From contig CAWDLN010000020.1 in the NCBI GenBank assembly GCA_963803115.1, forward strand, positions 1-64,000: a DNA stretch of 64,000 bases, read 5' to 3'. Below, piece after piece: positions 1-8,154 of the stretch. The DNA comes from DATBGZ01 sp963803115. Its GTDB lineage: Bacteria; Actinomycetota; Actinomycetes; Mycobacteriales; Micromonosporaceae. The notes beneath the pieces were generated by a model. It saw nothing but the letters and a program-made list of their open reading frames with translations. It had not been told where the DNA came from and made no database searches. Made by a program: the position numbers and the translations under genes. Within the stretch, counting starts at the first letter, position 1, and each line of letters begins with the position of its first letter.

Positions 1-849
1 CTGGCTGCGGCATAGCACCACGCCGTCATCGGCGTAGCGCACCAACTCGCCCACGCCCCGCGTGGACAGTTCGGTGTCCAGGACGTGCAGGTAGATGTTG
101 GACAGCAACGGGGAGATCACCCCACCCTGCGGCGTGCCAGCGACCGTCCGCTCGACACTCCCGTCCACCATCACACCCGCCTGCAACCACAACCGAACCA
201 GCTTGAGCACCCGCCGATCCGAGACCCGCCGCGCCACCAACTCCACCAACCTGGTGTGGTCGATCTCGTTGAAGAAGTTACGGATATCGAACTCGACCAC
301 GAACGTGTTGCCCTCGATGAAGCCCTTACGGACCCGCTCCATCGCCTGCGTGGCGGACCGCCTCGGCCGAAACCCATACGACACCGGCGCAAAGTCGGCC
401 TCGAAGATCGGTTCCAACACCAGCTTGGCCGCCTGCTGGGCCACCCGGTCGCGGACGGTGGGAATGCCCAACGGCCGCTTACCGCCATCTGGTTTCGGGA
501 TCTCCACCCGACGCACCGGCGCCGGACGGTAGGACCCTGCTCGGAGGTCACGGGAAAGCTCATCGAGCATCCGCTCAACCCCGTACTCCTCCACCTGCGC
601 CAGGGTGATCCGATCCACCCCGGCCGCACCCCGGTTGGTGAGCACCCGCCGCCACGCCTCCCACAGGACGTCACCCCTGTGGACACGGTCATACAGGGCG
701 TGGAAGCGCCGCTCCGAGGACTGCTTGGCCGCAGCCCATAGCTTGCGTTGAAGTTCTCGCACCTTCCCGAAGCCCGGCAACACCAGCCGCCGGTCGGGAT
801 CGACGGGCGAAGACCCGTCGAGGTTGTTGGACCGGGCGGTCCCGGTCAT
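1..849 (-). CDS. ltrA: Group II intron-encoded reverse transcriptase/maturase (partial)
   Basis: The reading frame runs leftward from ATG at 849 and leaves the window at base 1, giving 283 codons with no stop. It shows the bacterial group II intron RT order: GAAGVDRITLAQVEEYG near the start, VEIPKPDGGKRPLGIPTVRDRVAQQA (described in parts: PKPDGGKRPLGIP), the fingers motif YGFRPRRS, the acidic palm motif VVEFDIRNFFNEIDH, the TPQGGVISPLLSNIYL motif and the catalytic YADD at the very edge. The maturase and possible endonuclease domains lie outside the window. The protein would splice its own intron RNA and copy it into DNA targets. The upstream 550 bases carry intron RNA, not another gene. RT identity is near certain; activity cannot be judged from half a protein. 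Confidence 0.95.
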   Translation of the reverse strand, partial: MTGTARSNNLDGSSPVDPDRRLVLPGFGKVRELQRKLWAAAKQSSERRFHALYDRVHRGDVLWEAWRRVLTNRGAAGVDRITLAQVEEYGVERMLDELSRDLRAGSYRPAPVRRVEIPKPDGGKRPLGIPTVRDRVAQQAAKLVLEPIFEADFAPVSYGFRPRRSATQAMERVRKGFIEGNTFVVEFDIRNFFNEIDHTRLVELVARRVSDRRVLKLVRLWLQAGVMVDGSVERTVAGTPQGGVISPLLSNIYLHVLDTELSTRGVGELVRYADDGVVLCRSQ

Positions 850-1410
850 GCCCTGACGCTTACCCTCTTCCCAAGCGTGATCAAAGTGAGGGCCCTTTCC
901 TCCCGGCGCGTTATGTTGCACGCCGATCGCCAGTACTATGGCCCCCTCGGACTCCCGCTGCCCTCCAAACGATTTCACCATCGGCTTATACGTCCGGTCT
1001 TTGCCCGACGCAGGCCAGGCAGACGGGTCTCTCCTGTTCCAGCCCAGACTGTGCACACGTGCCATCTCCCGTACCCCGAGGAGACCCGCCAGGCTGACCC
1101 CGGAGCAGGGCCTGGCAGACATGGCCTTCGCCGTGACATGAGCGGCTCGGCTCTCCCGTTGTGACTCTGACGAGGCTGCAGAGTTCGCTTGACGCTACGG
1201 CCCGCGTGCTTGCTCCCTCCAAAGAGGCTCTTGACACCCCGCTCAGCCCGCCACCTCTCGACGACGAACCGGGGTCTGCTACCGGGCGCTCCGATGCTTA
1301 CCCGGACGGGACTTTCACCCGTAAGCCTGGACCAGCTTCCAGGACGCAACATGCCCGCAGCCTACACAGCAAGCCTTCGTCAACGGCCAAGTCGTGCCCC
1401 CGTTTCGACA
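850..1410 (-). mobile_element. 5' RNA part of a group II intron (domain I to domain IV entry)
   Basis: This gene-free stretch between the reverse transcriptase and the divergent helicase gene carries group II intron RNA signatures on the minus strand. The GGTGAAAGTCC-type hairpin element of domain I is at 1296-1325. The purine-rich lead-in typical of intron ORFs (GGAGTCCGAGGGGGCC) is at about 937-954. The exact 5' splice boundary, normally GUGYG, is not resolved: no perfect match sits at the expected place, and GTGTA near 1360 is the closest. The intron would then begin only some 25-70 bases upstream of the helicase start. Domains V and VI lie beyond the left edge. Confidence 0.75.
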
Positions 1411-1433
1411 GAGGCCCGGGATAGGGTCGCGCC

Positions 1434-3656
1434 GTGGACCCTGGATGGCTCAGACAGTTTGGCGCCGAGGGCCTGGCCGGGGTTCTTGCTCGGCGGCCTG
1501 AGGTGACGACTCCGGCACCGGCGTCGCTGGCGGAGCTTGCGTCGCGCCTCACCGATTCGACGAGCGTCCGGGCCGCCTTGCGGCGGCTGGTCCTGCCGAG
1601 CCTTCAGGTCGCCGAGGCGATTGCGGCCTTGGACAGCGCGACCGACCGGGCCGACCTCGACCGGCTCCTGGGCGCGATTGACCCGGAGGCAATTGCGGCG
1701 GTTGACCGGGCACTGCTCGACCTCATGGAGCATGGGCTACTGACCACCGACGGCGACACACTGAAGCTGGTACCCGGCGGCCGGCTCGCTTGGCGGCGAC
1801 CGCTCGGCCTCGGCGATCATGCGGACGTCTTTCTGAGTCAGCTCCCAGCACGCGAGTTGCGAATGATATGCGACGCACTCGGTGTGCCGGCCCCCGCCCG
1901 CAAGGCCGAGGTCGTAGCCGCGATCGCGGCCGCAATCCGAGACGGCGACCATATTCGGTCGATGGTGGCGGCCGCGCCCCCTAAGGTCCAACAAGTCTTG
2001 GCCCAGATCGCACGGCGAGGCGGCGTCATCCTGCTCGAGCATGCGTACGGCGTGGAGCGTTCACCGCTGCGATGGGCGACGGACCGCGGCCTGCTGTTCT
2101 CGACCGGCCCGTGGAGCGACGAGTTGGTCATGCCCGCCGAGGCAGCCCTGTCGTTGCGGGGGCCCGACTACACCGCCCCATTTCAGCCGCGGAGGCCCTC
2201 AAGTCCGCGCGCGCCGGTCGACCCGGTCACGGTCGCGCGGGACGCCGCGGCCGCCGCCGGCAACTTCCTGCGACTGGCCGCTCGCGTCCTCGACGACGCG
2301 GGCCGGACTCGAATCGCCATGATCCGCAGCGGCGGTGTCGGGATCCGGGAGATCCGCCGGCTGGCAAAGGCGTGCGATGCGGACGTCAATGGAGTGCGGC
2401 TGGTGCTCGGCGTCTTGCACGGCGCCGGACTGTTGAGCACATTCGCCGACGGCGTCACGCCGACCGAGCGGTACGACGCCTGGTTGGCACGGGAACCAGC
2501 CGACCAACACGCCACGCTCGTGCGGGCGTGGTGGTCGCTGCCGTATTCCCCGTTGGCCACCGATGGCGGTTGGGTACCGTCCGAAGTGGACAACGGTACG
2601 CCGGACCTGCGGGCCGCGGCGCTCGGCTTGCTCGCAACCGAGCCGGGTGCTCCGGCCGATGATCTGTCCTTTGTGGAATTGGTGCATTGGCGGCACCCGT
2701 TCCTGCTACGGGCCGGGCTCGATACGTATACCGCCGCTGTCGTGGCGTGGCGGCTGGAGGCGACGACTCTAGGTGTGCTGGGCGCGGGCGCGATGAGCGA
2801 CGCCGGCCGCGCGCTGTTGGCGGGCGACGACGACGCCCTCGCCGCCGCACTCGAGAGCCTCGGCCGATCGGCGACCACGGCACATCTGCAGGCCGACCTG
2901 ACGGCGGTAGTGGCGGGCAATCCCTGCGCCGGCCTCGCGGATCTACTCTGCGCAGTGGCCGACCGGGAATCGGCCGGCGCCGCGACCACCTGGCGGTTCA
3001 GCCCCGACTCCATCCGGCGAGCCATGGACTCGGGCTGGACCGGGGATCGATTGCTCGCATCGCTGGCGGAGATCGCGGCGGGCGGCGTGCCCCAGCCGCT
3101 GACATACCTGGTCCGCGACGCCGAGCGACGGCACGGCGTGATCCGCGCTAGCGCCGTCGTGTGCTGCCTGCGCAGTGACGACACTGCACTGCTCGCTGAG
3201 GTGGCCGTCGACCGTCGGCTACGAGCGCTGGACCTCCGCTTGTTGGCGCCGACCGTACTGGCAGGATCGAAACCCCTCGCTGAGACGCTCGCCGCCCTGC
3301 GCAAGGCCGGCTACGCGCCCGTCGAGGAGTTGCCCGACGGGTCGGCGGTCCTCGAAACGGCCCCGCGCCGCCGAACGGCCACGGCCCGCCTACCGCGGTC
3401 GCTGCGGGAAGCCGACGCGCTCGCCCCAGCGCGCCGACGGGCCGCGATCGAGGCGACGTCCGGTGCTGACGCACTCGCCCTCGCGCAGGCATTGCTCGCT
3501 CGCCCCGACGGCGAGTTCCGCGCGCCAGCAACGCCGGCCCCCCGGGAAGACATAGACAGTTTTATCATCGATGGCAATCACGACCGACCCGTGCGGAGGC
3601 GGGACTATCCGCCGTACCATCCGGCCTTTCGCCGCCAATATCGGCGCTACTACTGA
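1434..3656 (+). CDS. Helicase-associated (XPB/Ssl2-like, Helicase_C_3) protein
   Basis: This 740-residue protein has the N-terminus typical of the actinobacterial family annotated as helicase-associated/XPB-Ssl2-like: DPGWLRQFGAEGLAGVLARR followed by leucine-rich winged-helix-like repeats. The Helicase_C_3-type domain lies in the last third (DSIRRAMDSGWTGDRLLASL, then the RRLRALDLRLLAPTVLA segment). I see no Walker A motif, which fits the family: these proteins carry a helicase-accessory region but not the motor. The C-terminus is basic and tyrosine-rich (YHPAFRRQYRRYY). The GTG at 1434 is chosen because an in-frame TAG lies at 1422. In related actinomycetes this family is usually near an XPB-like helicase gene; none is in the window. 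The group II intron sits directly behind its promoter region. Confidence 0.8.
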   Translation: MDPGWLRQFGAEGLAGVLARRPEVTTPAPASLAELASRLTDSTSVRAALRRLVLPSLQVAEAIAALDSATDRADLDRLLGAIDPEAIAAVDRALLDLMEHGLLTTDGDTLKLVPGGRLAWRRPLGLGDHADVFLSQLPARELRMICDALGVPAPARKAEVVAAIAAAIRDGDHIRSMVAAAPPKVQQVLAQIARRGGVILLEHAYGVERSPLRWATDRGLLFSTGPWSDELVMPAEAALSLRGPDYTAPFQPRRPSSPRAPVDPVTVARDAAAAAGNFLRLAARVLDDAGRTRIAMIRSGGVGIREIRRLAKACDADVNGVRLVLGVLHGAGLLSTFADGVTPTERYDAWLAREPADQHATLVRAWWSLPYSPLATDGGWVPSEVDNGTPDLRAAALGLLATEPGAPADDLSFVELVHWRHPFLLRAGLDTYTAAVVAWRLEATTLGVLGAGAMSDAGRALLAGDDDALAAALESLGRSATTAHLQADLTAVVAGNPCAGLADLLCAVADRESAGAATTWRFSPDSIRRAMDSGWTGDRLLASLAEIAAGGVPQPLTYLVRDAERRHGVIRASAVVCCLRSDDTALLAEVAVDRRLRALDLRLLAPTVLAGSKPLAETLAALRKAGYAPVEELPDGSAVLETAPRRRTATARLPRSLREADALAPARRRAAIEATSGADALALAQALLARPDGEFRAPATPAPREDIDSFIIDGNHDRPVRRRDYPPYHPAFRRQYRRYY

Positions 3657-3662
3657 CGATTT

Positions 3663-3755
3663 GCCCTCGCTCGCGGCTTCGCCCTACTAGGGGCTCGCCC
3701 TCGTCCGCCCTCCCAGCGGCTCGCCTTCCTTCGCCCTCCCAGCGACTCGCCCCGT
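3663..3755. repeat. Degenerate CTCGCC-rich direct repeats
   Basis: Between the convergent stops of the helicase-type gene and the esterase, the unit (gg/ga)CTCGCC...TCGCCCTCCCAGC is repeated imperfectly about three times with a period near 27 bases (starts at about 3691, 3718 and 3745). The composition resembles the low-complexity DNA found inside the coding region at 51841-51955 and at the gene end at 59157-59290. No clear terminator hairpin is seen. Confidence 0.55.
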
Positions 3756-3761
3756 CGCCGG

Positions 3762-4808
3762 TTAGCCGCTCGACCCCTGTTCTCGGGCGAGCCGCTTTGC
3801 GATCCATTCGAGGGCGATCGGGTACCGGTAATCGATACTGCCGTGACCGGCCTCGAACAGTTCAAAGTGGACTTTGTCATCCTCGACACCGATCCGCTTA
3901 AGGCCGGCGCGAAACGCCTCCGCACCGAGATCGAGGTAGTACTCGTCGCGGGTGCCGGCGTCGATCCAGATCGCATTGAGGGACCGCAGCGCGTCGGCGT
4001 AGCGATCGACCATCCGCACCGGGTCCCAGTCGAGCCATCGCTGCCAAAGGTCATCGCGTAGGGCACCGGTGTTTGGATCGAAGGGAAGTTCTGGCGTGCC
4101 GTCGGGTGTCGCCGAGAAGCACGCCGCGACGCCGAGGAGACCGAGAAGAACCTGGTCGGCGTCCTTTGTGAAGGACGGACGGGAACGGAAATCGTCCCAC
4201 CATTTCTGTATGTCGTGGTCGAACGCACGAAGGGCACGGGCCGCCTTTCCGAACTCGGGGACGTAACAGAGTTCGTAGAGCGTGTCACCGGCATGCGTCG
4301 CCAATGCGCCGAACAGATCCGGCCGCAACATCGGTGTGATCATCGCCCCGAAGCCACCGGATGACTTGCCAGAGATCGCTCGTGACGCCCGGTGCGGGAT
4401 CGTCCGATACCGCGCATCCACCCACGGCACTACCTCGTCGCAGAGGTACGAGTGGTACCGACCGGTGCCTGGTGAGTCCACGAACTGTGATCCACCGTAG
4501 GCAGTCCACGCGTCGACATAGACGAGTATGCATCCGGGAGCACGTCCACTGGCAAACACGGCGTCGGCCGTTTCGATAAAGGGCTGTCGATACGGTGCCC
4601 GGTTGGCCCACATCGCCAGGTGACCCGTGTAGCCCTGGATGACGTAGTCGGTCGGGAAACGAACCGACTCGTCATTGTCGTAGCCAGGCGGGGTGTAGAT
4701 CCAGATCGGGCGCTGGTACGGGTCGCCAAGAATGTTGTCGCGCAGCAATTCCGACTCGATGACGTCGCGGTCGAGCCGTCCGGCGAGTGTTCCTTCCCAC
4801 GGAAGCAT
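3762..4808 (-). CDS. Putative esterase (esterase D / enterochelin-esterase-like alpha/beta hydrolase)
   Basis: A 348-residue alpha/beta hydrolase of the putative esterase family (PF00756 type). The nucleophile elbow is G-K-S-S-G-G within SRAISGKSSGGFGAM. A catalytic Asp is plausible in IWIDAGTRDEYY and the His in FEAGHGSIDYR near the C-terminus. The early segment PIWIYTPPGYD is the usual oxyanion-side strand. The start at 4808 (MLPWEGTLAGRL) is preferred because the open frame upstream is low-complexity Arg-rich and runs into the inverted repeat at 4875-4924. No signal peptide is seen, so it is probably cytoplasmic. The substrate is unknown. It is separated from the upstream lipoprotein gene by a perfect hairpin, so it probably has its own promoter. 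Confidence 0.8.
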   Translation of the reverse strand: MLPWEGTLAGRLDRDVIESELLRDNILGDPYQRPIWIYTPPGYDNDESVRFPTDYVIQGYTGHLAMWANRAPYRQPFIETADAVFASGRAPGCILVYVDAWTAYGGSQFVDSPGTGRYHSYLCDEVVPWVDARYRTIPHRASRAISGKSSGGFGAMITPMLRPDLFGALATHAGDTLYELCYVPEFGKAARALRAFDHDIQKWWDDFRSRPSFTKDADQVLLGLLGVAACFSATPDGTPELPFDPNTGALRDDLWQRWLDWDPVRMVDRYADALRSLNAIWIDAGTRDEYYLDLGAEAFRAGLKRIGVEDDKVHFELFEAGHGSIDYRYPIALEWIAKRLAREQGSSG

Positions 4809-4874
4809 GGCGAGAGTCTCGCACGCGACGCCGACATTCCGCGGCCGGGCGCGATAACCCACACGCCGGCCTCT

Positions 4875-4924
4875 GGATCGTGGTACGGGACGGCCGCGAT
4901 AACAGCCGTCCCGTACCACGATCC
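4875..4924 (-). terminator. Perfect 20-bp inverted repeat, probable terminator of the lipoprotein gene
   Basis: The arms at 4875-4894 and 4905-4924 are exact reverse complements of 20 bases around a 10-base loop (cgcgataaca). The repeat lies 22 bases past the lipoprotein stop and 66 bases before the esterase start. There is no T-tract, which is common for actinobacterial terminators. Confidence 0.7.
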
Positions 4925-4946
4925 GTTGGACGCCGGGGAGGACCTG

Positions 4947-5660
4947 TCAGCCGGTTTGAACGTCGAAGTGCACGACATAGAAGAAGCCGCCCGAGCCGTC
5001 CGGCCGCTTGAGCTCGCCCGCCCGGATCTTCAACACCTGGTCGCTGCCCGGCGCCGCCTGGATGCCGAGGCCATAGGTGACGTAGCCCTCGAAGTCGCCG
5101 GCGCGCGCGTAGCTCTTGAGATTCGTGAAGCCGATCGGATTAGGTGGAGTCGCCAACACGGTCGAGGCGCCGTTGTTGTCGTGGGCCTGCGCGTCGACGA
5201 ACACGACCGACAGGAACGCATTGCCCTGCAGGGTCACTGGCGTGCCTGACCCGTCGTTGACGATGCCGGGCACGTAGCCGAAGCGGTAGGAGGGGAACGT
5301 ACCGCGGAAGTAGAACGAGATCCGCTGGTACTGCGGGCTGCCCTCCGGGTGGTTGCCGACATAGACGCCGACCAGGTACGGCAGCGGCGGCGCGGGCGGG
5401 GCCGCGATGGGAGGCGAGATCGTGTGGGTGATGGTGACCGTTGGCGAGGGCACCGCGAACGCATAGCTCACCCGGTACTCGACGCCGTCGTCCGCGGGCT
5501 CTGAGGCGGGTGGCGGCGCGAGGGTGGTCGGCGCGGGGGCCGCGCTCGTGGCACCGGGTGAGGAAGCAGTCGTGGTGGGACCGCCCGTGCCGGTCGTTGG
5601 CGCGCAGCCAGCGAGAACAAACAGGGCGGTCAACAGGGTCGCTACAGTGCGCAGTCTCAT
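4947..5660 (-). CDS. AMIN-like domain lipoprotein
   Basis: A 237-residue secreted lipoprotein. Residues 1-19 form a signal peptide with lipobox LAGC (Cys about 19). A Thr/Ser/Pro/Ala-rich linker follows, then a beta-rich domain starting near YRVSYAFAVPSPTV. The pattern (PYLVGVYVGN, RISFYFRGTFPSYRF, GNAFLSVVFVDAQAH) resembles the actinobacterial AMIN-like (lipo)protein family, whose role at the cell surface is not established. The start ATG has a strong ribosome site (GGAGG, 7 bases upstream). It is monocistronic, bounded by the hairpin at 4875-4924. The family call is moderate; the lipoprotein call is firm. Confidence 0.75.
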   Translation of the reverse strand: MRLRTVATLLTALFVLAGCAPTTGTGGPTTTASSPGATSAAPAPTTLAPPPASEPADDGVEYRVSYAFAVPSPTVTITHTISPPIAAPPAPPLPYLVGVYVGNHPEGSPQYQRISFYFRGTFPSYRFGYVPGIVNDGSGTPVTLQGNAFLSVVFVDAQAHDNNGASTVLATPPNPIGFTNLKSYARAGDFEGYVTYGLGIQAAPGSDQVLKIRAGELKRPDGSGGFFYVVHFDVQTG

Positions 5661-5745
5661 GGGGGACCTCCGTCGACGGCCGGCGTCCGGGTGATGCCGG
5701 TACGAGGATGACGCGCAACGAAGCTCGAGGGTTTACCAGGCGGGG

Positions 5746-6708
5746 TCAAACCGCGACTGTCGGGTACGGGACCAGACGAAAGTACAGCCGGGTGACCGTA
5801 CCGGTCAGCACGGTGTGCGTCCTGATGAGATCGCACAGGCGGTTGGCGACCAGCAGGCCGCGCCCGTGCGGAACGTGCGGCGGTGGTACGACCCGTCCCG
5901 CCAGCGGATCAGTGATCGTGCCGGCGCCCCGAATCTCGTACACGACACAATCCGCGTCCGACCACGCGCGCAGCGTGGCGATGCCAGGTCCGCCGTGGCT
6001 CACGGCATTGGTGGCGATCTCGGTCACCGCCACCTGGGCGTCGGCCACCCGCTCATCGGGCAGCCCCGCGGCCTCGGCATGCTCGGCAATCATCCGCCGT
6101 AGCTGTGCCAATCGCGGCACATCGAAGACGAATGCATTGTCCACAGTGGCCGGTTCCGCAAAGGGGCGGTTGTGCATCTCGAAGACCGTGGCCGGGTCGT
6201 GATAGTCGCCGGGCCGGCGCGTCCCATCCGCTTCCACGATGACTGGATGAGTGCGTTCCGCGTCGGACACGATGTCCGGCAGGCCAGCCACGTCGTACGG
6301 GCAGAGGATCATCGCATCAACGCCCGCGAAGGCCACGTTGATGAGTGCTTCGTGTTGGACGCACGGTCCGATTTCATCGGAGGTACGGCCGACGAAGATC
6401 GGCTCGCCAATGATCCTTGCCTTGCGGGGCCGGTGCTCCTCGATGAACGCACTGAGCACCCACGGGATGATGCGGTTGGGATTGCGTCCGACGCCGGCCA
6501 TGTCTCGGAAGTGAACCCGTTCAGCGTCGGCTCCCAATGCGGCGCGCAACGGACCATGTCGATCAGAGGGCACGGCCACCAGGACCGGATCCCCGTCGGC
6601 TACGCCGTCGCGGATGAACGAAACGGTGCCGGCCAGGTACTCCTCGAGGTTCGTGTAGTACAGAGCCTCGTGGACGAACACCGTCGAACTCACCGTTTCC
6701 CCAGTCAC
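5746..6708 (-). CDS. MEDS-domain sensor with anti-sigma-type ATPase domain
   Basis: 320 residues in two parts. Residues 1 to about 175 resemble the MEDS/DcmR-like sensory domain (FVHEALYYTNLEEYLAGTVSFI at the start, CPYDVAGLP further on). Residues from about 190 to 315 are a HATPase_c_2 module of the RsbW/anti-sigma type, with N box EIATNAVSHG and G box PHGRGLLVANRLCDLI. There is no phospho-acceptor His domain, so this is likely an anti-sigma or stress-switch kinase rather than a classical two-component kinase. The start is GTG at 6708; GTG five codons later is also possible. No sigma factor or anti-anti-sigma gene is adjacent. Confidence 0.8.
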   Translation of the reverse strand: MTGETVSSTVFVHEALYYTNLEEYLAGTVSFIRDGVADGDPVLVAVPSDRHGPLRAALGADAERVHFRDMAGVGRNPNRIIPWVLSAFIEEHRPRKARIIGEPIFVGRTSDEIGPCVQHEALINVAFAGVDAMILCPYDVAGLPDIVSDAERTHPVIVEADGTRRPGDYHDPATVFEMHNRPFAEPATVDNAFVFDVPRLAQLRRMIAEHAEAAGLPDERVADAQVAVTEIATNAVSHGGPGIATLRAWSDADCVVYEIRGAGTITDPLAGRVVPPPHVPHGRGLLVANRLCDLIRTHTVLTGTVTRLYFRLVPYPTVAV

Positions 6709-6740
6709 TGCTTAGTCGGTACTGCCATCAAGGATAACGA

Positions 6741-7955
6741 CTATCGGCATCTCTTGACTGCATCGATCAAACGGGCGACTTCGTCCCGGGTCGTGTAGTG
6801 GTAGATGCTCGCCCGCACGGCGCCGCCGCTGTCACGGATGCCCATGGTCTGGAAGTACTCGTACGCGTAGTAGTCGCCGGCGAAGACACAGACGCCCTCA
6901 TCACCGAGGATCTCGGCCGTGCGACTCGGGTGTTGGTCACCGACGCGGAACGCGATCGTTGGACAGCCGCCATCCGGTGCCGGGCAGGCCCACACCCCTG
7001 GGATCTCCGCCAACCCCTCCTTCAGGGCTGCGAAAAGCTCGTGCTCGTAGGACTTGACCGCCCGCATCGACTCGAGCAGCCGCGTCCGCCTGTCCGCCTC
7101 GGCAGCGTCGTCGATGAGCAGAGTCGCGAGATGGTCGACCGCACCCGAGACGCCGGCCAGGAGCTCGAAGCTCTGCGTGCCGTGTTCGAACCGCTCCGGC
7201 ACCACCTCGGGCGACGGTATGAGCTTGTCCGGCCGCATGCTGTCCCAGAGCGCCGGATCCGCGATGCACGCGGCAATGTGTGGGCCCGACCACTTGTACG
7301 CGCTCGTCACGTAGAAGTCCGCGCCCAGCTCTGCGACGTCAACCGGTTCGTGCGGAGTACGGTGCACACCATCCACATAGGTCAAAGCACCGACGGCGTG
7401 GGCGATCTCAGCGATCGCGGCGACGTCGGGCATCGTGCCGATCGCGTTGCTGGCGCCGGTCACCGCGACCAACCGGGTCCGCGGCCCGACCAGGTCGTGG
7501 TACTGCTCCGACGGCAGCGCACCGGTCCCGGGGTCGAATTCGGCGAAGCGTACGGTCGCACCCACTCGCGCGGCTGCCTGCACCCACGGCCGGACGTTGG
7601 CGTCGTGGTCGAGGCGCGACACTACAACCTCCTCGCCCGGCTCCCAGCCGTCGGCGAGGGTACGCGCCACCAGATAGGTGAGCGCGGTGGCGCTTTGTCC
7701 AAACACGACGCCCGCCGGTTGACCGCCGACGAGATCGGCGACGGCGGAGCGAGCCTCTGCCACGATCGCCAACGCGCGCCGGCCGGCGGCGAACGCGGTG
7801 CTCTTGTTTGCCACCGCACCGCCGGTGACATCGGCGATGGCGGCCGCGCATCGGGCGGCGACGAGCGTGCCAGCCGCGCCGTCGAAGTGGGCGTAGCCCT
7901 CACGTAGGGCGGGGTATCGCGCCCGGACGCGGTCGATGTCGAACGTCATGGTCAT
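6741..7955 (-). CDS. Cysteine desulfurase-like PLP enzyme (VC1184 subfamily)
   Basis: A 404-residue class V aminotransferase-fold enzyme. It starts FDIDRVRARYPALREGYAHFDGAAG (cited in part) and carries the PLP-lysine motif TSAYKWSGPH. The segment FEHGTQSFELLAGVSGAVD is characteristic of the TIGR01976-type subfamily annotated as cysteine desulfurase-like. The usual catalytic-Cys loop of IscS is not evident, so sulfur transfer should not be assumed. ATG at 7955 is followed two codons later by another ATG (7949); the long upstream open frame is G+C noise containing the terminator hairpin at 8001-8038. The adjacent MEDS gene is not overlapping and no functional tie is obvious. Confidence 0.75.
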   Translation of the reverse strand: MTMTFDIDRVRARYPALREGYAHFDGAAGTLVAARCAAAIADVTGGAVANKSTAFAAGRRALAIVAEARSAVADLVGGQPAGVVFGQSATALTYLVARTLADGWEPGEEVVVSRLDHDANVRPWVQAAARVGATVRFAEFDPGTGALPSEQYHDLVGPRTRLVAVTGASNAIGTMPDVAAIAEIAHAVGALTYVDGVHRTPHEPVDVAELGADFYVTSAYKWSGPHIAACIADPALWDSMRPDKLIPSPEVVPERFEHGTQSFELLAGVSGAVDHLATLLIDDAAEADRRTRLLESMRAVKSYEHELFAALKEGLAEIPGVWACPAPDGGCPTIAFRVGDQHPSRTAEILGDEGVCVFAGDYYAYEYFQTMGIRDSGGAVRASIYHYTTRDEVARLIDAVKRCR

Positions 7956-8000
7956 CAGGCTACGCTCGCCGGCCGTCCGATGCCGTCCTAGGCCGCGCGG

Positions 8001-8038
8001 GGCGGGGCGCCCGTCAGGGGGACTTGGAGCGCCCCGCC
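8001..8038 (-). terminator. Hairpin after the hyuAB-carbamate kinase-barbiturase-ligase operon
   Basis: The arms ggcggggcgc (8001-8010) and gcgccccgcc (8029-8038) are perfectly complementary around an 18-base loop. The hairpin is about 117 bases downstream of the ligase stop and ahead of the next gene on the same strand. Confidence 0.6.
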
Positions 8039-8055
8039 ATGGAGTAAAGCCAGTA

Positions 8056-8073
8056 ACTGAGTCAGCGCTCAGT
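8056..8073. promoter_or_regulatory. Candidate operator upstream of the desulfurase-like gene
   Basis: The dyad ACTGAG-N6-CTCAGT sits about 100 bases upstream of the 7955 start, between the terminator and the ligase stop. The symmetry is perfect but short; the binding protein is unknown. Confidence 0.35.
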
Positions 8074-8154
8074 ACGTGGAATGATAGCGCGGTCGGCGCC
8101 AGTCGGCCGGCTCGCGAACCGCACACTGGGCTCACCCAGAAAGCCAGGGTGCAA

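Noticed and set aside
85..741. Long plus-strand open frames opposite the reverse transcriptase
   Set aside because: They are antisense shadows: the minus-strand frame carries all RT motifs including YADD, and the plus-strand translations are Arg/Pro/His-rich noise.
975..1352. Minus-strand 125-codon open frame in the intron leader
   Set aside because: It overlays group II intron RNA elements (1296-1325) and has no protein-like pattern.
2183..3304. 373-codon minus-strand frame inside the helicase-type gene
   Set aside because: Ser/Arg/Ala-rich translation typical of antisense high-G+C frames; the plus-strand family match is clear.
6798..7907. 369-codon plus-strand frame opposite the desulfurase-like gene
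   Set aside because: The opposite strand has the PLP-lysine motif and full family pattern; this frame has none.
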